Assembly (NCBI RefSeq): GCF_009674675.1
Contig: NZ_WKJC01000001.1
Span: 124,001 to 188,000, forward strand
From: Kangiella sp. HZ709
GTDB lineage: Bacteria > Pseudomonadota > Gammaproteobacteria > Enterobacterales > Kangiellaceae
Reading direction: 5' to 3'
Length of the DNA: 64,000 nucleotides
Shown here one piece after another: positions 8,999 to 16,354 of the stretch. Position 1 is the stretch's first letter. Each line of letters starts with the position of its first letter. Under the pieces are notes generated by a model. That model did no database searches, was not told the origin of the DNA, and saw nothing but the letters and a program-made list of their open reading frames with translations. The position numbers were made by a program, and so were the translations under genes.

Positions 8999-10231
8999 CT
9001 ATTGGCTTACTGCAACTGAGTTATCATTTTCTGGTGTGGCTTCTTCTTCTTTTTTACTTTTCTCAGCTGCCTTTTCTGCTTCAGCGTCACTTACTCGCTT
9101 AACCAACATGCCATTGATAGGGTTTTCAATTGGGGTGATAATAATTTCTGCGCCATCAGTAATACCACCATTGACATAAATGATGTCTTTGTCACCTTTA
9201 ACAATGTCTACTGTAATGATAGAAATTTTGCTTTCATCGGAAATTTGCAGTACTTGGTCCTTATTAATTAACGCTGAGCGTGGAAGCACGATTAAATTAT
9301 CTTGCGTTATCCCCTCAATCTCTGCATTGACAAAAGTACCAAAACGTAACGGCGTTGAAGCGTTTTGTTTATTCGCTAAACCGTAAGGATCTTTTATTTC
9401 AGCAACTAAATAGGTTAAGCGATTATTTTCCTCTACTACACCTTCTGTTCGAACGACTTTTCCTTGCCATGCTTGAGGTTTGCCTGCATAAATTCCACTT
9501 AAAATCACGTTTGGGTAAGATGCTTCAATACCTTGCTGCGGCAACTGTAAAAAAGCTAATTCACGATCTGCAAGAGGTAATCTAACTTCTGCGGCTTCGG
9601 TGCCAAATAAATTAGCTACCGTAAATCCAACATTGACATACTGACCTAAATCAACTTGTTTGCTTTTAATTAAGGCGCTATAAGGTGCTTTTACATTGGT
9701 TCTTGATAAATCTCTTTGTGCACGCAAAAGATTGGCTTCAGCTGATTGGACGTTCGCTTTAGCTTGGTTAAGCTGAGGTACTCTAAGAACTAAGTCATTA
9801 GCTTTGCCTCGACCAATTTTTTCCCAATCTTTTCTAGCTTGATCCGAGCGAGCTTTTGCGTCTTGATAGCCTGCTTTAGCTTGAGCTAGCGATGCTTCCG
9901 CTGAGCGTAAGTTAGCAATGTAGTTCGCCTTATCAATAGTGAACAGTGTTTCACCTTGATTTACGAAGGCGCCAACTCTAAAGTTCTTGGATACGTCACT
10001 AACACGACCGCTAACTTCAGCGACAATATTACTGGTTAGCTTTGGCTTTACAGGCCCTTGGCTATCGACAGTAAACTGCTGAATATCAGACTGTACAATG
10101 AGTGTTTCAACTAAAGGAGTAGGTGGTAACTGTACTCTTTGTGGTGGTTTGGTTTTTGTAGCAATAGCAAAAACAATAAATGCTACTGTAAGACCGACAA
10201 ACATTAAGCCAACTAAAATGCGCTTTGTCAT
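8999..10231 (-). CDS. RND efflux periplasmic adaptor (membrane fusion protein)
   Basis: This is the 410-residue periplasmic adaptor of the RND pump encoded next to it. An N-terminal membrane anchor (RILVGLMFVGLTVAFIVFAI) is followed by a lipoyl-like half (VGAFVNQGETLFTID near residue 90), a coiled-coil hairpin of about residues 100-175 rich in Ala/Gln/Lys (SLAQAKAGYQDAKARSDQAR), a second lipoyl half (YSALIKSKQVDLGQYVNVG), a beta-barrel domain and a charged Glu/Lys-rich tail. An AAGGA ribosome site precedes the ATG very closely. A TATAAT-like minus-strand box lies at 10278-10283, overlapping a short palindrome. Confidence 0.92.
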   Translation of the reverse strand: MTKRILVGLMFVGLTVAFIVFAIATKTKPPQRVQLPPTPLVETLIVQSDIQQFTVDSQGPVKPKLTSNIVAEVSGRVSDVSKNFRVGAFVNQGETLFTIDKANYIANLRSAEASLAQAKAGYQDAKARSDQARKDWEKIGRGKANDLVLRVPQLNQAKANVQSAEANLLRAQRDLSRTNVKAPYSALIKSKQVDLGQYVNVGFTVANLFGTEAAEVRLPLADRELAFLQLPQQGIEASYPNVILSGIYAGKPQAWQGKVVRTEGVVEENNRLTYLVAEIKDPYGLANKQNASTPLRFGTFVNAEIEGITQDNLIVLPRSALINKDQVLQISDESKISIITVDIVKGDKDIIYVNGGITDGAEIIITPIENPINGMLVKRVSDAEAEKAAEKSKKEEEATPENDNSVAVSQ

Positions 10232-10277
10232 ATTCCTTCTCTCTTATATTTGAATCGATTTGTACACTTATGTAGCA

Positions 10278-10295
10278 ATTATATAGGAGGCCTAT
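10278..10295 (-). promoter_or_regulatory. Putative -10 box and adjoining palindrome of the RND operon
   Basis: Read on the minus strand, TATAAT occupies 10278-10283, 47 bp before the adaptor start codon. Directly upstream is ATAGG-AGG-CCTAT (10283-10295), a short interrupted palindrome between the -10 and the expected -35. The -35 itself is poor, which would fit an activated or repressed pump promoter. Confidence 0.4.
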
Positions 10296-10430
10296 CCGCT
10301 AACCTAATGTTATGTAATGACAAAAAGTTAGAAAATGTTTCAAAATTCACAATACTACATCTATACATTATTGCTTTTATTAAGGAATTTTATGTGAAAA
10401 TTTAAGATCTTAGAGAATATTAAAATCGTA

Positions 10431-10458
10431 TTGACAGGTTTTAAAGCCGTGCTAAAAT
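10431..10458 (+). promoter_or_regulatory. Promoter of the tRNA-Ala/tRNA-Glu operon
   Basis: A consensus -35 TTGACA (10431-10436) and a -10 TAAAAT (10453-10458) are separated by 16 bp. They are followed at once by the GC-only stretch GCGCGCC, the kind of discriminator typical of stable-RNA promoters under stringent control. The first tRNA begins 35 bp after the -10. Confidence 0.8.
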
Positions 10459-10493
10459 GCGCGCCACTACTTTGAGTAGTTTTGTTAAAAGTA

Positions 10494-10569
10494 GGGGCTA
10501 TAGCTCAGCTGGGAGAGCGCTACACTGGCAGTGTAGAGGTCAGCGGTTCGATCCCGCTTAGCTCCACCA
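10494..10569 (+). tRNA. tRNA-Ala (GGC)
   Basis: This is a 76-nt tRNA with an encoded CCA end. The acceptor stem GGGGCTA pairs with TAGCTCC and includes the G3-U70 wobble that identifies alanine tRNAs. The anticodon stem-loop carries CTGGCAG, giving anticodon GGC, and the T-arm holds GGTTCGATCC. It is the first gene of a two-tRNA operon. Confidence 0.97.
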
Positions 10570-10624
10570 TTTTCATTATGCTTTGTTGAGTTAATCGTCT
10601 AAAGCAATAAATGATTTTAACAAT

Positions 10625-10700
10625 GTCCCGTTCGTCTAGAGGCCTAGGACACCGCCCTTTCACGGCGGTAACAGGGGTTCGACTCCCCTACGGGATGCCA
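10625..10700 (+). tRNA. tRNA-Glu (TTC)
   Basis: This is a 76-nt tRNA with encoded CCA, very close to E. coli tRNA-Glu. The anticodon arm CCGCC-CTTTCAC-GGCGG gives anticodon TTC. The acceptor stem GTCCCGT pairs with ACGGGAT, so the terminal pair is a G1-U72 wobble rather than G-C. It shares the promoter at 10431 with the upstream tRNA-Ala and is followed by a terminator. Confidence 0.97.
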
Positions 10701-10705
10701 ATTAT

Positions 10706-10732
10706 AAAAGCCTGCTTTTTGCAGGCTTTTTT
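10706..10732 (+). terminator. Terminator of the tRNA operon
   Basis: The stem AAAAGCCTGC / GCAGGCTTTT has a T5 loop and a following T-tract. It begins 6 bp after the CCA of tRNA-Glu. Confidence 0.92.
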
Positions 10733-10903
10733 GTATCCAGTAGTTTTTTTATTAAGCTCAAGCGAGTAGGGCATGCAGAAGCCTTGTAAATTAGACACTA
10801 CATTCTATTTACTTAAGCTATAAATCATTCGAATTCAATAACTCGAATACTTAAGCCGGGTTTTTCATGCTAAAGTTCGATTATCAGTAAATTCTTAATG
10901 TAA

Positions 10904-11473
10904 ATGTTAACAATCATGCTAGAAAACATTATTAATCGCGTATCGTGCGGCCGATTAACAGCACCAGAACCTTCAGCCGAGCAATTAGAGTTATTATTTC
11001 AAGCCGCACTTAGAGCTCCGGATCACAAAGGTATTAAACCTTGGCAATACATTGTTTTTAGCGGAGAAGAGCAATTAAACCAACTAGCGGATTTATATCT
11101 GCAGGCTAGCTTATTAGTAGAACCTGACCTCGAGGAGAGTAAAAGAGTAAGGATTTTATCGCTGCCTCATCGAGCGCCAATGGTTATCGTCGCTGTAGCA
11201 AAAAGTCGCAACCATGAAAAAGTCCCGCATATTGAAGAGGTTTTATCTGCAGGAGCTGGAGTGCAAAACTTATTGTTAGGCGCCTATGATTTAGGATATG
11301 GCGCTTATTGGCGTTCAGGCCCTTTATGTTTCAATCCTCATCTAAAGACGCTCTTAGGGCTTGAACAAGAAGATACCATGGTTGGTTTTATATACTTGGG
11401 TACTCCATCGATAGCGCTAAAAGCAAAGCCAGTTCCAGAAGTAAAAGATTTTGTTAGGTTTGGTTTAGATTAA
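10904..11473 (+). CDS. Nitroreductase-family flavoprotein (YdjA-like)
   Basis: This 189-residue protein is closely similar in layout to E. coli YdjA, a small FMN-dependent oxidoreductase of the nitroreductase family whose physiological substrate is unknown. Matching stretches include the FMN-binding start (INRVSCGRLTAPEPS), AALRAPDHKGIKPWQYIVF near residue 38, HRAPMVIVAVAK, VLSAGAGVQNLLLGAYDLGYGAYWRSG and VGFIYLGTP. Alignment with YdjA suggests the second ATG (10916) as an alternative start; neither has a clear ribosome site. Its TAA stop shares a base with the ATG of the acyltransferase gene downstream, so the two are translationally coupled. Confidence 0.87.
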   Translation: MLTIMLENIINRVSCGRLTAPEPSAEQLELLFQAALRAPDHKGIKPWQYIVFSGEEQLNQLADLYLQASLLVEPDLEESKRVRILSLPHRAPMVIVAVAKSRNHEKVPHIEEVLSAGAGVQNLLLGAYDLGYGAYWRSGPLCFNPHLKTLLGLEQEDTMVGFIYLGTPSIALKAKPVPEVKDFVRFGLD

Positions 11474-12876
11474 TGATGCAAATGGTCGAGGTACCGTTTT
11501 GGTTGCTAGTCATTATTTTAGTACTAGCGCTTTTTTTAGTGCTTGACCGAATTTTACTGCCAAGCGTTCGTTGGTTTTTTCGTCGAAAGGTCAACAAAAT
11601 CCTCCACGATGTCAGTGACAAACTTTCTATACAGATCCGCTCTTTCCAGTTGACCCGTAAGCAAGTATTAGTTGATCGTTTAGTGTTTGACGAGCAAGTT
11701 TTTCGTGCTATCCGTGACTATGCTGAAGAGAATGATATGCCCATGGAAGTAGCGCAAGAAAAAGCCTATCAATACGCCAAAGAAATAGTGCCTAAATTTA
11801 ATGCTTATATGTATTTTAAATTCGGCCATTGGTTATCTAAATCTATCACTCGATTGATCTATAGGATGAAAGTAGGCTTTTACGATGATCATGAATTATC
11901 AAAAATTGATCCTAAATCGAGCGTAGTCTTTGTGATGAATCATCGCTCTAATATGGACTATGTGGTGGTTTCATTTTTAGTGATGAATCGTACTGCATTG
12001 TCGTATGCAGTAGGTGAATGGGCTAGAGTATGGCCATTAGCGCCTTTAATCCGCTCAATGGGTGCGTTTTTTGTGCGCAGAAACTCAAATAACCCCTTAT
12101 ATCGAAAAGTGCTAGAACGTTATGTTCATTATTCTACTCGAGCTGGGGTAAGTCAGGCGGTATATCCTGAAGGTGGTTTAAGCAAAGATGGATATTTAAA
12201 ACAGCCTAAACTTGGGTTTATTGACTATTTATTGCGAGACTTTGACCCCTCTAAAGATCGTGACATTATTTTTATTCCGGTAGGGTTAAATTATGATCGC
12301 GTGGTAGAGGATAAAAGTTTAAATCGCAGTTTGGACAAACACCTACCTAAACAAAGCAAGTGGTTTGTCTTTAAAACCAGCAGTAAGTTTTTTTTGAAAA
12401 CATTATTCACCAAAAGAAAAAAACGCTGGAAACGATTCGGTTATGCAGGTGTTAATTTTGCAAAACCAGTGTCTGCAAAAGCTTATTTTTCTAAACTTTC
12501 AGAGCCATTAAATCAGCTAACTACAGAGCAACGCAAAAGTGAAGTAAAGATATTTGGTAATGACATGATGCAAAAGGTTGCCAGTGTCATACCAGTATTG
12601 CCAGTACCATTAATTTCCTTGGTTTTAAAGAAAAATGATTACCGAGATATTAGTCGAGAACAATTGTTGGCTGCTTGTAATCAGAAGTTAGTCTATTTGA
12701 AGCAACAAGATGCGCCAGTAAAAATTGACGAAATTCGTTTTGACGGAATTCTAACTAAAACTTTAGAGTTACTGACTAATAGAAACCTGATCACCTATAA
12801 AGAAGGTGAAGTAAAAATTGCGGAATCAGCTAAGCCAATATTGGATTATTATGCAAATTCATTAGCTCATTGGTAA
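11473..12876 (+). CDS. PlsB-like glycerol-3-phosphate/lysophosphatidate acyltransferase
   Basis: This 467-residue membrane-associated acyltransferase carries the four-block signature of the glycerolipid acyltransferases: the HX4D block NHRSNMDYVVV near residue 158, GAFFVRRNSNNPLYRKVL, YPEGGLSKDGYL and a proline block before FIPVGLNYDRV. The blocks resemble PlsB, the sn-1 glycerol-3-phosphate acyltransferase, but the protein lacks the long N-terminal region of the roughly 800-residue E. coli enzyme and has one N-terminal transmembrane helix (PFWLLVIILVLALFLVLDRI). The start overlaps the nitroreductase stop by one base. Family membership is firm; whether it acylates glycerol-3-phosphate or another acceptor is open. 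Confidence 0.83.
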   Translation: MMQMVEVPFWLLVIILVLALFLVLDRILLPSVRWFFRRKVNKILHDVSDKLSIQIRSFQLTRKQVLVDRLVFDEQVFRAIRDYAEENDMPMEVAQEKAYQYAKEIVPKFNAYMYFKFGHWLSKSITRLIYRMKVGFYDDHELSKIDPKSSVVFVMNHRSNMDYVVVSFLVMNRTALSYAVGEWARVWPLAPLIRSMGAFFVRRNSNNPLYRKVLERYVHYSTRAGVSQAVYPEGGLSKDGYLKQPKLGFIDYLLRDFDPSKDRDIIFIPVGLNYDRVVEDKSLNRSLDKHLPKQSKWFVFKTSSKFFLKTLFTKRKKRWKRFGYAGVNFAKPVSAKAYFSKLSEPLNQLTTEQRKSEVKIFGNDMMQKVASVIPVLPVPLISLVLKKNDYRDISREQLLAACNQKLVYLKQQDAPVKIDEIRFDGILTKTLELLTNRNLITYKEGEVKIAESAKPILDYYANSLAHW

Positions 12877-12884
12877 AGCAAATA

Positions 12885-13250
12885 CTAAATCTTAATATCC
12901 ATTTCAAAATAAGCGTGTATTGGACAAAAAGCTAAACCCTTAACGCAGTTTTTATCACATGATTTCCAGCGGCAGCTATCAAAAGATAATCCCCCATGAT
13001 TATTGACCATCAATTGAACTCTAGTTTGCGTCATATCTAGCTTTAGCCACTCTTCTTTTGAATTCACTTTGACACACAAGCCAACTTGATTATTTTTAGC
13101 GATATCGATATGCCATAACTGTTTGCAATCAGAGCACTGATTTAAGGTGGCCCAGCGTTCTGGATCCCATTCAAGTTCATCTAAAGCCTTAAATGGATGG
13201 CTTTCATCGGTTCCTAGAATGATAGATTCTAATTGATTGCAATTACACAT
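12885..13250 (-). CDS. Cysteine-rich hypothetical protein, probably zinc-binding
   Basis: The family is not recognised. The 121-residue product has no signal peptide or membrane helix. Eight or more Cys/His residues are grouped like zinc ligands: CNC at the start, CSDCKQLWH in the middle (near residues 38-46), then CRWKSCDKNC and CPIHAYF at the end. The last set looks like a treble-clef or zinc-ribbon remnant. The gene starts 7 bp after the stop of the C15-like gene, so they are likely co-transcribed. Its 3' end converges with the acyltransferase gene, 8 bp away. Confidence 0.7.
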   Translation of the reverse strand: MCNCNQLESIILGTDESHPFKALDELEWDPERWATLNQCSDCKQLWHIDIAKNNQVGLCVKVNSKEEWLKLDMTQTRVQLMVNNHGGLSFDSCRWKSCDKNCVKGLAFCPIHAYFEMDIKI

Positions 13251-13257
13251 AGTTATT

Positions 13258-14391
13258 TTAGAGTTCTCTTCCGCCAGAAATTATTATATTTTTTATTTGC
13301 TCTACAATGGCTTTTTCTGCTTTCGGATCAAAGCCCTGAATACGAGGTGTATGTAAATGCCCAATGGCAATTTTAGAATTTAACTTACGAGCTAAATTGA
13401 TACTGCGATAGGATATTTCGTTGGATAAATATCCGCCGCCAGAACCGGAGACTGAAGTTTTATCCAATAGTTCTTTCAAAGATTGCGCATCGAAAGTTTT
13501 ATCAGTTGTAGAGACGGTCCGTCTATCATTCACTTTGTAAGGTGTTTTAATAGACTGCATTGCTTCGACTGGCAAACTAAATTCAACAAACTCTGGGCCT
13601 TGCAATGTGTTCTCTCCAACTTTTGGTACTAATGGATTGATTTTGGTAGCCCCGGTATAAACATTTAAATTATCTGGTGCTTCAGCTGATCGCCTAAGTG
13701 CAGGAAAGCGCTCTAGGTCAAAGTGATCTCTACCCATACTAATAGTGACGATCATATCTACAGCATTATTTGACAGGTAGGGTTCTAAAAAACGCTCCAC
13801 TTCTCCATGATCGAAATCTGCAAAACGCACTGGAAAAATAGCGCTTTCAATTTGGATAAGCTCATCATCAATTTGATAAGTTTTTCCATCAAGCATTAGA
13901 GCGGCTAGACCAGAGGGGTTACTTTGCCCAATATTTCTATCAAGGAAAAAAGGATCAAAACCAGTAATAAGAATCTTCTTTGTAGCTTTGTCAGAAAAGT
14001 TTATATCATTTTGACCGCGGGAAGCTCTTTCCATTTCCCAAAAAATAGGCTCTTTAATATTAGATACTTGCTTGATAGCTGCTGATAATTTTAGCCTTGC
14101 CCAATAGAGACTCCTATCGTCATAAGTCGAACTGTTTGATTGAACATCTGCCACTGAGTTAAGCCATAAGTTATTGGCATAATTTAAAGACAGCTGAGAC
14201 AGATCTTCTTTTGAAAGCTTTGAGGCGACCTGGTTAAAATTATTTAGCAATAAACTATACCGGCTGGCTGTTGCTTTCAAGGCTTGATTAGCTTTGTTAA
14301 TTCGAGCTTCTTCAACATTTATCTCTGAAGCAGTTAATACAGCGCTTCGTAAAAGGATAATCAGTAATAATAGGTATCTTTTATATGTCAT
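13258..14391 (-). CDS. Secreted pyrrolidone-carboxylate peptidase (C15)-like protein with Ser at the catalytic Cys position
   Basis: The 377-residue product has an N-terminal hydrophobic signal (YLLLLIILLRSAVLTASE), a helical region to about residue 135, then a domain like peptidase family C15. Seen motifs are ILITGFDPFFLDRN with NPSG (residues 140-161), the region around the catalytic Glu (FDLERFPALRR, Glu227), GGGYLSNEISYRS (318-330) and IGHLHTPRI (His345/347). In true pyroglutamyl peptidases the GGYLSN motif reads with Cys in place of Ser; here codon 323 is TCC (13423-13425). Export is also unusual for C15 enzymes, which are normally cytosolic. It lies in a run of three minus-strand genes for envelope or unknown proteins. 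Activity is uncertain: it may be a serine-type variant or non-catalytic. Confidence 0.72.
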   Translation of the reverse strand: MTYKRYLLLLIILLRSAVLTASEINVEEARINKANQALKATASRYSLLLNNFNQVASKLSKEDLSQLSLNYANNLWLNSVADVQSNSSTYDDRSLYWARLKLSAAIKQVSNIKEPIFWEMERASRGQNDINFSDKATKKILITGFDPFFLDRNIGQSNPSGLAALMLDGKTYQIDDELIQIESAIFPVRFADFDHGEVERFLEPYLSNNAVDMIVTISMGRDHFDLERFPALRRSAEAPDNLNVYTGATKINPLVPKVGENTLQGPEFVEFSLPVEAMQSIKTPYKVNDRRTVSTTDKTFDAQSLKELLDKTSVSGSGGGYLSNEISYRSINLARKLNSKIAIGHLHTPRIQGFDPKAEKAIVEQIKNIIISGGREL

Positions 14392-14430
14392 AACGATATG
14401 TTCGGGTGGGTTATTCCCTTATAAAGAATG

Positions 14431-16008
14431 CTAACATTGAATTGGTAGTGGCGAACAATAATCTTGTAGCTCAATCACCTGAGACGGCAGCTGATGTAGT
14501 TTATTAGAATGTTCATACTCATTTGAATAAATTGAGATGATTACATCATCACCTTCGTAAGTGCTTTGGTAAGTGGTGCTTTCAATTAAACCTTGTGAAT
14601 ATTTATAATTAATTTCTTGATAAGGATTTCTAGCTATATATTGATATTTAACAAGCTGATCTGCATCCCACTCATATGAAAATACCTCCAGAGGACTTGT
14701 CAATAATGAGTTTTCTACACGCTCTAATTGATTGAATTCATTATAGAAGTAATCAAGACTCCCTGCTAAAACAGTGTTTCCGCTTATAATCTCTTGAGAA
14801 CTGCTTTTGATGAGGTTCCATGTGTTGTATTCATTATTCTTTTTAATTGTTTGATCTGGATAAACTTGTTCTTCAAAGGAGGGTAACCCATAATCATTAT
14901 ACAAAAAGCTAAAGGACAAAAGGGTTTGCATATCCTGAGTGTTTACTTTTATAGACGATCTAAGGCCTAGCGAATATTCTCTATCAGTTACTGTTTTATT
15001 TCCTTGGGTATCTTCTCTTACGCTCTGTACGATAAGGCCGTTTTCTATAGTATTGCGGGTAGAGGATGTTGGAGTAGTAGTGTCATTAGCAGAGAAAACA
15101 TTTGTTTGTAAAATGTTTCCGTAAATATCATGATTGCTAATACTTTTCTGTAAGTTACTATCGGTAATGATAGTTTCGACTAAAATACCATTGGTGTATT
15201 TATACTCCGTACTATCTAAATCAGTCGATACTTTTGTTAACAAACCATTATCATATTCTCTATCGATAGTATAAGAAGTATTATCAACTTGGTCGCTAAC
15301 TATAGTAGTTACTAAATTATCATCGGAATCATAAATATACTCATAGGTAGTATCATGATTATAATCAAACGTGTTTACCATATCTTTATACTGGTAAGTT
15401 TGTTTGTAGGTATTGAGAAGAGAATTTAACCAGCCTTGTTCTATATATTTATTCAGTACAGAAATATTATCTATCACAGGTGCTTCTATGCTATTAGTCG
15501 CTAAAATGTAAGCTGGGGGTTGTCTCATAAAGTAAGCAAACGTTGGAGCGCTAATAGCTAAAGTAGCAGGTAACTCAATTCCATCAGATAAATCTTGGTT
15601 GATATCTAAATGATAGAAGTGTGATAGGAGCTTAATCAGCTCACTTGTGCGTAATTCTTTTAATGATTTTGTATACTCTATTTCAGCGGATCCAAATTCT
15701 TCGATAGCCTCAAGTATTTGTATTTGAGTCAATGATTGTAAATCGAATAGTTGTGTGAGACTGATTTCTTCATCGGCTGAAAGCGTCGCTATCTCTAATC
15801 CCTGATAGCTGAATGTAATGTCGTCATTTGAGCGGAACTGGAAAAAACCATCAACTAAGGTTCCAGATAAATTACTAGAGGTATTATAAGTTAAGTTAGT
15901 TATAGGAAGACCAAATTTTCCTTGCTTTATAGTATTGGCTTCCGTATTGCTTGAGGAGCCACATGAAAGTAGTAAACCAAGGAAAAAAAGTACTGTTAGA
16001 GTTTTCAT
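14431..16008 (-). CDS. Lipoprotein with YD/RHS-like repeats
   Basis: This is a 525-residue predicted lipoprotein. The signal peptide ends in a lipobox, LLSC, with the lipidated Cys at residue 16, followed by GSSS. From about residue 215 the protein is a series of beta-hairpin-like units of the type YEYIYDSDDNLVTT, REYDNGLLTKVST, YKYTNGILVETIITD and FSYEWDADQLVKYQYI, which resemble the YD repeats of RHS/wall-associated proteins. The N-terminal 210 residues are not recognised. A GGAGG ribosome site supports the start. It is 39 bp upstream of the C15-like gene. No toxin domain is visible at the C-terminus. Confidence 0.72.
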   Translation of the reverse strand: MKTLTVLFFLGLLLSCGSSSNTEANTIKQGKFGLPITNLTYNTSSNLSGTLVDGFFQFRSNDDITFSYQGLEIATLSADEEISLTQLFDLQSLTQIQILEAIEEFGSAEIEYTKSLKELRTSELIKLLSHFYHLDINQDLSDGIELPATLAISAPTFAYFMRQPPAYILATNSIEAPVIDNISVLNKYIEQGWLNSLLNTYKQTYQYKDMVNTFDYNHDTTYEYIYDSDDNLVTTIVSDQVDNTSYTIDREYDNGLLTKVSTDLDSTEYKYTNGILVETIITDSNLQKSISNHDIYGNILQTNVFSANDTTTPTSSTRNTIENGLIVQSVREDTQGNKTVTDREYSLGLRSSIKVNTQDMQTLLSFSFLYNDYGLPSFEEQVYPDQTIKKNNEYNTWNLIKSSSQEIISGNTVLAGSLDYFYNEFNQLERVENSLLTSPLEVFSYEWDADQLVKYQYIARNPYQEINYKYSQGLIESTTYQSTYEGDDVIISIYSNEYEHSNKLHQLPSQVIELQDYCSPLPIQC

Positions 16009-16082
16009 GAATCCTCCATTGTTTTTTTTAAAGTAACTTATAATAAACCGACCTGTGTATAGGCAGAAAAGTTACGCTTAAC

Positions 16083-16259
16083 TTAAAAGCCTTCCCATAG
16101 CTTTGACTTTTTCTCATCGTACTCAGGGTTGTCGCGCTTTTCATTGATTTGCGCATACTTGTCTTTTTCAGCTTGGCGCGATTTTGAATCAGGTTTTATT
16201 TCTTCATCAAGTTGTTTTAAAAACTGAGTGATCTCGCTGGTGTGGTTGCTTTTACTCAT
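16083..16259 (-). CDS. Small charged protein of 58 residues
   Basis: This small open frame runs from ATG at 16259 to TAA at 16083. The product is very hydrophilic and helical-looking: it starts MSKSNHTSEITQFLKQLDEE, has a Lys/Glu/Asp-rich middle and ends with SKLWEGF. The gene lies alone between asnS and the lipoprotein gene, and the conserved-looking aromatic ending (KLWEGF) suggests a real protein rather than a chance frame. No strong ribosome site is visible. The function is unknown. Confidence 0.55.
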   Translation of the reverse strand: MSKSNHTSEITQFLKQLDEEIKPDSKSRQAEKDKYAQINEKRDNPEYDEKKSKLWEGF

Positions 16260-16296
16260 AATGTTTGAAAAATTATTTACTATTATTTAAGCATAT

Positions 16297-16325
16297 AAAA
16301 AAAGAGCCGCTGATGCGACTCTTTT
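16297..16325 (-). terminator. Terminator downstream of asnS
   Basis: Read on the minus strand, an AAAAGAG..CTCTTTT stem with GCG/CGC inner pairs, one A-C mismatch and a TCA-type loop is followed by a T-run. It lies 30 bp beyond the asnS stop. Confidence 0.8.
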
Positions 16326-16354
16326 AAATGTTTTAGCTTTATAACTTATCTGTC

